The position numbers and the translations under genes are program-made. Positions 1-4,819 of a DNA stretch of 5,085 bases are shown piece after piece. The stretch is taken from assembly GCA_009929975.1 (NCBI GenBank), contig RZZF01000151.1, positions 1 to 5,085 on the forward strand, read 5' to 3'. Under the pieces are notes generated by a model that did not search any database, had not been told where the DNA came from, and saw nothing but the letters and a program-made list of their open reading frames with translations. Positions within the stretch are counted from its first letter, which is position 1; the number at the start of each line of letters is the position of its first letter. This stretch comes from Clostridia bacterium (GTDB taxonomy: Bacteria > Bacillota > Clostridia > Saccharofermentanales > UBA5734).

Positions 1-407
1 GCATAAAACGGCGCGATACCGGATTTGGTTGAACCAAACTGCCGCTCACTCAACCGCTCTTCTTCATATTGATCAAACAGGACATGATAAGGCATGACGA
101 TCTGCGCCCTGTCAGAAATGAGCAGACGGGGCGCTGGAACGCCTGCTTGTTTCAGCCCGTCGATTTCCCGCAGCAATGACGGAATATTCAGTGCGACGCC
201 GTTGCCGATGATATTGGTGATCTGCGGATGAAAAACTCCGGACGGCAGCAGATGCAGGGCAAATTTTCCATAGTGGTTGATGATGGTATGGCCGGCATTC
301 GCGCCGCCCTGAAAGCGAACCACAACATCCGATGATTCCGCCATCAGATCTGTGATTTTCCCTTTTCCCTCATCGCCCCAGTTCGCTCCGACAATGGCTT
401 TAACCAT
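1..407 (-). CDS. purA: Adenylosuccinate synthetase, N-terminal part (cut by window edge)
   Basis: PurA joins IMP and aspartate using GTP to give adenylosuccinate, the first committed step from IMP to AMP, in the cytoplasm. The 135 visible codons begin MVKAIVGANWGDEGKGK, the family's GTP-binding and catalytic loop: the general-base Asp is residue 12 and the P-loop WGDEGKGK is residues 10-17. The RFQGGANAGHT block follows, with the conserved His at residue 40, then the IIGNGVALN segment at about residues 66-75. Near the cut end, where many PurA proteins read TTGRGIGP, this one reads STKSGIAP, a variant I recall from clostridial homologues. The start is fixed by a strong GAGGAGG site 5-7 nt upstream. 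The gene has its own near-consensus promoter, and a terminator hairpin lies between that promoter and the start codon. The rest of the roughly 425-residue protein lies beyond position 1. Identification is firm. Confidence 0.97.
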   Translation of the reverse strand, partial: MVKAIVGANWGDEGKGKITDLMAESSDVVVRFQGGANAGHTIINHYGKFALHLLPSGVFHPQITNIIGNGVALNIPSLLREIDGLKQAGVPAPRLLISDRAQIVMPYHVLFDQYEEERLSERQFGSTKSGIAPFY

Positions 408-410
408 AAG

Positions 411-420
411 GCTCCTCCTC
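411..420 (-). promoter_or_regulatory. purA ribosome binding site with adjacent small palindrome
   Basis: On the minus strand GAGGAGGAGC precedes the purA ATG by a few bases and is an excellent Shine-Dalgarno match. Immediately upstream (420-432) is a perfect 13-nt inverted repeat, CATTT-CAG-AAATG in the mRNA, so a small hairpin could form directly against the ribosome binding site. Confidence 0.85.
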
Positions 421-432
421 ATTTCTGAAATG

Positions 433-467
433 AAAAAACGTCCCTGCCGGCACGCGTCAGGAACGTT
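433..467 (-). terminator. Intrinsic terminator in the purA leader (possible attenuator)
   Basis: Read on the minus strand, AACGTTCCTG (467-458) pairs with CAGGGACGTT (446-437) in a 10-bp stem with one G-U pair and an 11-nt loop. It runs directly into six T residues (438-433). The opposite strand has no T-run, so the signal works only toward purA. It lies about 17-20 nt after the predicted purA transcription start and 26 nt before the ATG, leaving no room for another promoter in between. It may therefore attenuate purA, stop read-through from the upstream cobO-murT-gatD operon (no other terminator is visible after gatD), or do both. The structure is seen; the regulatory role is inferred. Confidence 0.75.
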
Positions 468-490
468 TGGCCGCGTCGATTTTCGCCAAT

Positions 491-520
491 ATTATATAAT
501 GACGTCAAAACCGCTGTCAA
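491..520 (-). promoter_or_regulatory. purA promoter, consensus sigma-A type
   Basis: The minus strand carries TTGACA (520-515), an 18-bp spacer and TATAAT (496-491), both exact consensus hexamers. Transcription should start near 483-487, giving a leader of about 77-80 nt. The spacer contains the 8-bp palindrome TGACGTCA (500-507), and the -35 box lies in a repeated segment, so a repressor could bind here. No riboswitch fits in so short a leader. Confidence 0.85.
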
Positions 521-600
521 ACAAAATATGCAAGTTTTTGTTTTGGTAATTTCACATAGTCGCGAGAAAACCGCTGGGTGCCGTCAAATCGCAACCGCTT
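503..600. repeat. Short direct repeats around and upstream of the purA promoter
   Basis: AAAACCGCTG occurs exactly at 507-516 and 567-576, and a partial copy, AACCGCT, lies at 593-599. CGTCAAA occurs at 503-509 and 582-588, each followed within a few bases by ACCGCT. GTCAAA appears a third time at 516-521. The proximal copy overlaps the -35 hexamer of purA. These could be operator sites for an unidentified regulator or chance repetition in a short spacer; I do not recognise the motif. Confidence 0.45.
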
Positions 601-603
601 CTT

Positions 604-1344
604 TCAGTTATGACTGGCCAGTATAGACTGTCTGGCCCGGTTTTCCAGTTCATTCGGCAGTGGTGTCAGAACATCAAGTTCATGATGCCTGGATTGCAGC
701 GCCTTAAGAATCAGCTGGTCAGCCATCTCCGGGTTCTTCGGCAGAAAGCTGCCATGCAGATAGGTCCCGTAGACTTGTTTGTAGACCGCGCCTTCCGTTT
801 TGTCCCGGCCATTGTTGCCATGACCGGTCCGGACATGAGCGAGCGGACGCACCCCTGGCCCGAGCCAGGTACGGCCGGAATGATTCTCAAACCCGATCAG
901 AAGCGAATCCCGCCCCTGTTCGGCCAGAAACGGCGCTTCGGCGATCACATCGCCGATCATCCGCTCATGGACCGCTTCGGTATAAAGATCCAGCACGCCC
1001 AGTCCCTCAATGCGCCGGCCGTCCGCTTCCTGGTAATAGCGGCCCATCAGCTGGTAGCCGCCGCAAACACAGAGAACTGGCAGATCGGCCTCAATGGCCT
1101 CGCGCAGCGCCGGACCCTTGAGATCAATCAGATCGCTGAGCAGCAGGTTCTGCTCATGATCCTGGCCGCCGCCGAGAAAGAGCAGGTCATAGTCAGCCGC
1201 GGTAAACGGCTGGCCCAGGCTGAGGGGAAGAATCTCACATTCGATGCCGCGCCAGAGGCAACGCTGCCGCAGAGCGATCAGGTTCCCCCGGTCGCCGTAA
1301 AGATTGAGAAGATCAGGATAGAGATGGCCAATTCTCAGTTTCAT
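604..1344 (-). CDS. gatD: GatD, glutamine amidotransferase subunit of lipid II isoglutaminyl synthase
   Basis: GatD releases ammonia from glutamine and passes it to MurT, which amidates the alpha-carboxyl of D-Glu in the lipid II stem peptide at the cytoplasmic membrane. The 246-residue protein is a CobB/CobQ-like class I amidotransferase domain: GGGQD at 58-62, nucleophile Cys94 in VCGGYQLMG, Arg128 in HERMIGD, and His197 in YGTYLHGSFLPKNP. Cys94 and Arg128 fall at the numbers I recall for Staphylococcus aureus GatD. Length is normal. It starts 15 bp after the murT stop behind a TGGAGGG site (1354-1348) with a rather short spacer, as expected for the last gene of a coupled operon. Automated annotation often calls this family cobyric acid synthase, which is tempting here beside cobO, but the length and the MurT partner argue against that. 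Identification is firm. Confidence 0.95.
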   Translation of the reverse strand: MKLRIGHLYPDLLNLYGDRGNLIALRQRCLWRGIECEILPLSLGQPFTAADYDLLFLGGGQDHEQNLLLSDLIDLKGPALREAIEADLPVLCVCGGYQLMGRYYQEADGRRIEGLGVLDLYTEAVHERMIGDVIAEAPFLAEQGRDSLLIGFENHSGRTWLGPGVRPLAHVRTGHGNNGRDKTEGAVYKQVYGTYLHGSFLPKNPEMADQLILKALQSRHHELDVLTPLPNELENRARQSILASHN

Positions 1345-1359
1345 ACACCCTCCATCAGG

Positions 1360-2778
1360 TCAGCGCCAGAATTCCCGCAGATGATAGCGGCGGACAAAAT
1401 GGGCCCGCAGATCGAGCATCGCGGTGTAATTCGGCAGAATATACAGGCAGCGGCCGGCCGGACAGCCGGACAGGACCCGATCAAACAGCGTGACCGCGTC
1501 CGGATTGACTGTGATCGAATCAGCCGGACGGCCGGCATAATGCAGGCGCAGCGCGAGATCATCCGCACGTTGTCCCGAAACGGCCAGCGGCCCGTCCGGC
1601 AGGTACTCCTCGAAAGCCGCGTCCCAGATCCAGGACACATCACGGCCATCCGGATCATTGGCGTTCAGCAGGAACATCATGCCGCCATAGTCATCGGCCT
1701 GGCCGACAAACTCCAGCGCACGATCCATGCCGACCGGGTTCTTGACCAGAATGAGGCAGACCTCCCGGTCGCCGGCCTGGAAGCGCTCCATCCGGCCAAA
1801 GGCGGCTTCAACCTGTCCCAAAGCGGTCAGGCAGGTTTCCAGCGGCAAACCGGCCGCCAGCGCGGCCAGCACCGCACCGGTGGCGTTATAGGCATTGTGC
1901 ACCCCCGGAACCGAAAGCCGCGCCTCAGCCGGCTGATCCTGATAAGTCAATATCAGATCCTGGCTGAGCTGGTCGGATCGGCTGACCTGAAAGCAAAGAT
2001 CCGGCCGCGGCCGAGCAAACCCGCAGCCGGAACAGCTGAACGCGCCCAGATGGCCATAGGCGATCGCCTGATAGTCATAACGGGTCTGGCAGAACGGACA
2101 GAACACGGATTCCTGGCTCTGTGCTTCTGCCGGCGGCTGCATCCCCGCCGTATCCATCCCGAAATAAAGTGACCGCTCCGGCTGTTCACGCCCGAGTGAG
2201 GCGCACAGTGAATCGTCCGCGCAGAGGACCGCGGTGGCTTTTGTCCCTGCCAGTCCGCGCGCGATCAGGTCGCGGGTATGCTGCAGCTCACCGAAACGGT
2301 CCAGCTGATCGCGGAAGAAATTGGTGACCAGGCAGACCTGGGGATTCAGATCGGCCGCCAGTTTGGCGAAATAGGCTTCATCAATCTCAAAGACCAGTGA
2401 CGGCGGCGGTCCGCCGGAGCGGCTCTTCCGCAGTTCGCGGGTATGGGCGATCAGCATGGTGGTCAGGCCTGATCCGAGATTCGCGCCTGAAGGATTGGTG
2501 ATCACCGTCCGGCCGGCGGCCCGCAGAATATCACAGAGGACCCTGACCGATGTGGTCTTGCCGTTGGTTCCGGTCACCAGAAAGACCTGCCGGTCCGCGG
2601 TCAGATGACGCAGCAGACCCGGATCGATCCGCAGCGCGAGATTTCCCGGCAGCGCCGTCGCGCCGCGTCCGAGCAGGCGGAGCATACGCCGGCTGACGCG
2701 CCCGGCCGCGACCGCCAGATGGCCGCGCAGGCGCTGGCTGGTCGATAATGTTGATCCGAAAAGACGATCAGATATCAT
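1360..2778 (-). CDS. murT: MurT, Mur-ligase-like subunit of lipid II isoglutaminyl synthase
   Basis: MurT uses ATP to activate the D-Glu carboxylate of lipid II, and GatD supplies the ammonia; the product, D-isoglutamine, aids cross-linking in Gram-positive walls. Residue numbers refer to the 472-aa form. The basic N-terminus includes GRGATALPGNLALRIDP, typical of MurT. The ATP loop GTNGKT is at 70-75. A zinc-ribbon insertion has Cys pairs 227/230 (CPFC) and 249/252 (CSGC). The Mur-ligase HNAYNATGA stretch is at about 294-301. The C-terminal DUF1727 domain carries DGRDVSWIWD at 377-386, the region thought to supply the Asp completing GatD's catalytic triad. I chose the ATG at 2778 because AGGAGAGGA sits 7 nt upstream. 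An in-frame ATG at 2850 would add 24 residues but has no ribosome binding site and overlaps cobO by 41 bp. The gene lies 31 bp after cobO and 15 bp before gatD. Confidence 0.95.
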   Translation of the reverse strand: MISDRLFGSTLSTSQRLRGHLAVAAGRVSRRMLRLLGRGATALPGNLALRIDPGLLRHLTADRQVFLVTGTNGKTTSVRVLCDILRAAGRTVITNPSGANLGSGLTTMLIAHTRELRKSRSGGPPPSLVFEIDEAYFAKLAADLNPQVCLVTNFFRDQLDRFGELQHTRDLIARGLAGTKATAVLCADDSLCASLGREQPERSLYFGMDTAGMQPPAEAQSQESVFCPFCQTRYDYQAIAYGHLGAFSCSGCGFARPRPDLCFQVSRSDQLSQDLILTYQDQPAEARLSVPGVHNAYNATGAVLAALAAGLPLETCLTALGQVEAAFGRMERFQAGDREVCLILVKNPVGMDRALEFVGQADDYGGMMFLLNANDPDGRDVSWIWDAAFEEYLPDGPLAVSGQRADDLALRLHYAGRPADSITVNPDAVTLFDRVLSGCPAGRCLYILPNYTAMLDLRAHFVRRYHLREFWR

Positions 2779-2785
2779 CTGGGAT

Positions 2786-2794
2786 TCCTCTCCT
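2786..2794 (-). promoter_or_regulatory. Ribosome binding site that decides the murT start
   Basis: AGGAGAGGA on the minus strand lies 7 nt before the ATG at 2778, inside the 31-bp gap after the cobO stop. The upstream in-frame ATG at 2850 is preceded by CGCCATCCTT, which has no Shine-Dalgarno character, so 2778 is the better start. Confidence 0.75.
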
Positions 2795-2809
2795 GCCGGA
2801 ATATCCGGC

Positions 2810-3358
2810 TCAATACTCGATTCCTTCACGGGCGGCGATACCCTGTTCATAAGGATGGCGAACGCAGCGGATTTCCGAGATATAGTCAGCCAGTTCAGCC
2901 AGCCGGTCTGTGATGATCCGGCCGGTCAGAACAACTTCCAGATGCTTCGGACGATGGGACAGAAAATCGACCAGCGTGTCTTCATCCAGCAATCCGGTCT
3001 CGATCGCGCCGAGGGCCTCATCGAGCACCAGCAGATCGATCGGCTCGCTGTGCGCCAGCCGCGCTGCCCGGCTCAGGTAGTCCATGTGCAGCGCGTAGGT
3101 TTCAGCCCGTTCCTGCTCATTCATCGCGAAGGTAAATTTCGCCACGGTCTGACCGGTGATCACCGTCAGGCCTTCCAGTCGTTTCAGCACCTGGATCTCA
3201 CCGGAGCGGCCATCCTTGAGAAACTGGACAAACACAACCCGGCGGCCGCGGCCATGCGCCCGGACCGACAGTCCGACAGCCGCGGTGGTTTTTCCCTTGC
3301 CATCACCGCAGTAGATGTGAAGCAGACCCCGCTTCCAGAATGCTTTTTGCTGGTTCAT
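2810..3358 (-). CDS. cobO: Corrinoid adenosyltransferase, CobO/BtuR/CobA family
   Basis: The enzyme transfers the adenosyl group of ATP to the cobalt of reduced corrinoids, giving adenosylcobalamin or its precursors, in the cytoplasm. The 182-residue protein matches the family length of roughly 170-200. Visible motifs are the P-loop GDGKGKTT (18-25), VVFVQFLKDG (41-50), the Walker-B-like LLVLDEALGAI (109-119), VVLTGR (142-147) and the C-terminal GIAAREGIEY (173-182), all characteristic of CobO/BtuR rather than of PduO- or EutT-type enzymes. The ATG at 3358 has a GGAGGT site 5 nt upstream. It is first in an operon with murT and gatD, an unexpected pairing because those genes serve the cell wall. 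A B12-dependent ribonucleotide reductase lies nearby, so cofactor supply for that enzyme is a plausible role, possibly by salvage since no other corrinoid genes are visible. Confidence 0.93.
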   Translation of the reverse strand: MNQQKAFWKRGLLHIYCGDGKGKTTAAVGLSVRAHGRGRRVVFVQFLKDGRSGEIQVLKRLEGLTVITGQTVAKFTFAMNEQERAETYALHMDYLSRAARLAHSEPIDLLVLDEALGAIETGLLDEDTLVDFLSHRPKHLEVVLTGRIITDRLAELADYISEIRCVRHPYEQGIAAREGIEY

Positions 3359-3363
3359 CTGTG

Positions 3364-3393
3364 ACCTCCGGGCCGGCTTGTTGCGGTCCGGCC
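3364..3393 (-). promoter_or_regulatory. cobO ribosome binding site next to a leader hairpin
   Basis: In the cobO leader (minus strand), GGCCGG (3393-3388) can pair with CCGGCC (3376-3371) in a 6-bp all-GC stem with an 11-nt loop. It ends one base before GGAGG(T), the Shine-Dalgarno sequence at 3369-3364. Such a hairpin could affect ribosome access. No T-run follows, so it is not a terminator. Confidence 0.45.
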
Positions 3394-3406
3394 GTCATGA
3401 TATGAT
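3378..3406 (+). promoter_or_regulatory. Predicted promoter of the MFS transporter gene
   Basis: TTGTTG (3378-3383), a 17-bp spacer and TATGAT (3401-3406) form a reasonable sigma-A promoter, with transcription expected near 3412-3414. A start there would make the in-frame ATG at 3415 almost leaderless, which supports translation from 3472. The -10 box overlaps the left arm of the inverted repeat ATGAT-AC-ATCAT (3402-3413). Confidence 0.55.
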
Positions 3407-3413
3407 ACATCAT
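3402..3413. repeat. Inverted repeat between divergent promoters (candidate operator)
   Basis: ATGAT-AC-ATCAT is a perfect 5-bp inverted repeat with a 2-bp centre. It covers most of the predicted -10 box of the transporter promoter and touches the predicted -10 box of the opposing cobO promoter. A protein bound here could control both directions. The palindrome is seen; binding is inferred. Confidence 0.4.
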
Positions 3414-3440
3414 TATGCCACAATCATGTCGCTGTGCCAT
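3412..3440 (-). promoter_or_regulatory. Predicted promoter of the cobO-murT-gatD operon
   Basis: On the minus strand ATGGCA (3440-3435), a 17-bp spacer and CATAAT (3417-3412) match 4/6 and 5/6 of the consensus. Transcription would begin near 3405, giving a leader of about 47 nt, too short for a cobalamin riboswitch. The two opposing -10 boxes are only 5 bp apart, so the two promoters probably cannot be occupied together. Confidence 0.5.
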
Positions 3441-3457
3441 CCCTCAGCCCATGTCCC

Positions 3458-3465
3458 GGAAAGGA
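3458..3465 (+). promoter_or_regulatory. Ribosome binding site that decides the transporter start
   Basis: GGAAAGGA lies 6 nt before the ATG at 3472. The alternative in-frame ATGs at 3415 and 3451 have no purine-rich site at a suitable distance. Confidence 0.7.
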
Positions 3466-3471
3466 TTTTTC

Positions 3472-4644
3472 ATGCATCAGAATCTGACTGACCGTCTAGA
3501 ACAACGTCGTGAACCGCTGCTGCTGGCGGTTACGTTTTTCTTCTGGTTCGCGCTTTATACCTATCCGGCGATCCTGACGCCCTATCTGACAGAACTCGGC
3601 GCGTCGCTGACTTCAGCCGGCATCGTCGTCGGTTCCTACGGCCTGACCCAGACGCTGCTGCGGCTGCCGGCCGGAATCCTGTCCGACCGCTGGCGTAATA
3701 AGAAGATCTTCGTCGTGGCCGGCCTGTTCTTTTCCCTGGCCAGTGCGCTGGGGCTTTACTTCTTTAATGAAATCTGGCTGATCCTGCTGTTCCGGGCGAT
3801 GGCCGGCATCTCCGCGGCGACCTGGGTGCACTCATCAACCCTCTATCTTTCCTATTATCCGCCGGAAGCCGCGTCCCGCGCGATGGGCCGGCTCAGCTTC
3901 GTCAACAACATCGGCCTGATGTCCGCGATGCTGGCCGGCAGTTTTCTCGCCCAGGCAGCCGGCTGGCCGGTCGCCTTTCTCCTCGCCGCGGCGGTCGCCG
4001 CGATCGGCTTCCTGCTGTCTTTGCTGGTCCGCGACCATCAGCCTGACCGGGACGCGCCGGTACCGACCTTCCGCTCCGCCCTGACCATCGGCCGCGACCA
4101 TACGCTGTTTTGGACGTCCATATTGGCGCTGCTCTCACAGCTGGTCAATTTCGCCACCACACAGGGATTCGTCCCGGAATTCGCCAGCCAGCTCGGCGCC
4201 AGCCGCGGGACCATCGGACTGCTGTCCGCATTTGCCCTGCTGCCGCGCGCGATCGCCGCGCTGCTCGGCGGCAGTGTTCTGGCCCGCTGGTTTCGCCTGC
4301 GTACCCTGATCATTACCGGATTCGTGCTCACAGGAGTTTTTACCTGTCTGCTGCCGCTCGTCCATCATCTGCCGCTTCTGTTTATTTTCCAGTTTGCCGC
4401 CGGTATCGGCAGCGGGTTTCAAATGACCCTGCTCATGTCCATCTGTACCCGGACGATCCCGGTCTCACAAAAAGCCAGCGCCATGGGCTTTTACCAGGCG
4501 GTCTACGGAATCGGCATGGTCACCGGTCCGGTCCTGATCGGCGGTCTGGCTGACGCGTTCAGTCTGGGAACCGGATTTGTCATCGCCGGTCTGGTCGCGC
4601 TGGCGACATCAGCCGTGGCTGTGCTCGTTCTCCGGCGTGACTGA
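3472..4644 (+). CDS. Major facilitator superfamily (MFS) transporter, 12 predicted helices
   Basis: This is an inner-membrane secondary transporter of 390 residues, the usual MFS size. Hydrophobic segments can be placed at about 16-38, 48-70, 78-97, 100-122, 141-163, 166-187, 212-235, 246-270, 276-297, 300-325, 336-360 and 366-387. The charged loop at about 188-210 divides two six-helix halves. The signature loop after helix 2 reads GILSDRWRNKK (68-78), the MFS motif A. Helix 5 has several small residues and an Asn pair (LSFVNNIGL). The overall look is that of drug-efflux-like MFS_1 proteins, but the substrate cannot be read from the sequence. I use the ATG at 3472 because of the GGAAAGGA site; longer in-frame starts at 3415 and 3451 would add 19 or 7 polar residues. 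It is transcribed away from cobO, and nrdJ follows on the same strand after 175 bp. A corrinoid substrate is imaginable from context but unsupported. Confidence 0.9.
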   Translation: MHQNLTDRLEQRREPLLLAVTFFFWFALYTYPAILTPYLTELGASLTSAGIVVGSYGLTQTLLRLPAGILSDRWRNKKIFVVAGLFFSLASALGLYFFNEIWLILLFRAMAGISAATWVHSSTLYLSYYPPEAASRAMGRLSFVNNIGLMSAMLAGSFLAQAAGWPVAFLLAAAVAAIGFLLSLLVRDHQPDRDAPVPTFRSALTIGRDHTLFWTSILALLSQLVNFATTQGFVPEFASQLGASRGTIGLLSAFALLPRAIAALLGGSVLARWFRLRTLIITGFVLTGVFTCLLPLVHHLPLLFIFQFAAGIGSGFQMTLLMSICTRTIPVSQKASAMGFYQAVYGIGMVTGPVLIGGLADAFSLGTGFVIAGLVALATSAVAVLVLRRD

Positions 4645-4719
4645 CTGTCAATTATTCGATTTGACGAATTTTCATGATTTATTTCTACCAGATTATCTAT
4701 TACAGTTCAGGGTCAGGCC

Positions 4720-4748
4720 TTGTATTCAGACGGTCGATCGTCTATATT
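4720..4748 (+). promoter_or_regulatory. Predicted promoter of the class II ribonucleotide reductase gene
   Basis: TTGTAT (4720-4725), a 17-bp spacer and TATATT (4743-4748) give a weak -35 and a good -10 box. Transcription would start near 4755, leaving a leader of about 65 nt. The -10 box lies inside the first NrdR-like site, as expected for repression by NrdR. A 5-bp inverted repeat, AGACG(4728-4732)/CGTCT(4739-4743), lies in the spacer. Confidence 0.5.
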
Positions 4749-4786
4749 TTGTATACGGCTTTAATTAAAAGCACAATATGCAGACG
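4739..4786 (+). promoter_or_regulatory. Two NrdR-box-like sites upstream of nrdJ
   Basis: NrdR is the zinc-ribbon/ATP-cone repressor of ribonucleotide reductase genes and usually binds paired 16-bp boxes close to aCaCwAtATaTwGtgt, spaced by about three helical turns. Site 1 (4739-4754, core CTATATTTTGT) matches 11 of 16 positions and site 2 (4771-4786, core CACAATATGCAG) matches 10 of 16. Their starts are 32 bp apart, which is the expected spacing. Site 1 covers the predicted -10 box and site 2 lies just after the start of transcription. Each site has one good and one degraded half, so single scores are modest; the spacing and the downstream gene make the case. The nrdR gene is not in the window. 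Confidence 0.65.
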
Positions 4787-4819
4787 AAAACGTCAATATA
4801 CGATCTCTGGAGGAATCTT

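Noticed and set aside
420..490. Purine riboswitch or T-box in the purA leader
   Set aside because: The leader of about 80 nt is almost filled by the terminator hairpin. The conserved loop sequences of the purine aptamer and the T-box bulge are absent.
515..542. AT-rich inverted repeat (AAACAAAA/TTTTGTTT) as a terminator after gatD
   Set aside because: The stem is nearly all A-T pairs and has no T-run after it; it leads straight into the purA -35 box.
604..1344. Reading this gene as cobyric acid synthase (CobQ) because of the adjacent cobO
   Set aside because: The protein has only the amidotransferase domain (246 residues), lacks the N-terminal synthetase domain of CobQ, and pairs with MurT. 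Cys94, Arg128 and His197 fit GatD.
610..2172. A 520-codon open frame on the plus strand, opposite gatD and murT
   Set aside because: It lies wholly antisense to two genes with clear catalytic motifs, has no ribosome binding site, and its translation shows no recognisable domain. Long antisense frames are common opposite GC-rich genes.
2855..3364. A 169-codon plus-strand open frame opposite cobO
   Set aside because: It mirrors the cobO gene, whose P-loop and C-terminal motifs are intact, and it has no plausible start signal or domain.
3415..3471. Longer N-terminus for the transporter starting at 3415 or 3451
   Set aside because: No ribosome binding site precedes either ATG, and 3415 coincides with the predicted transcription start. 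The ATG at 3472 has a good site and gives a typical MFS N-terminus.
4647..4672. Possible terminator after the transporter gene
   Set aside because: Two competing 5-bp stems exist (GTCAA/TTGAC and ATTCG/CGAAT) with at most four T residues following. This is too weak to call a terminator, so some read-through into nrdJ is possible.
4791..4806. A third NrdR-like site
   Set aside because: It matches only about 9 of 16 positions and its 20-bp offset from the second site does not fit the usual spacing.
4645..4819. Cobalamin riboswitch upstream of the B12-dependent reductase
   Set aside because: The predicted leader is only about 65 nt and the whole region has no B12-box-like segment or the expected multi-stem core.
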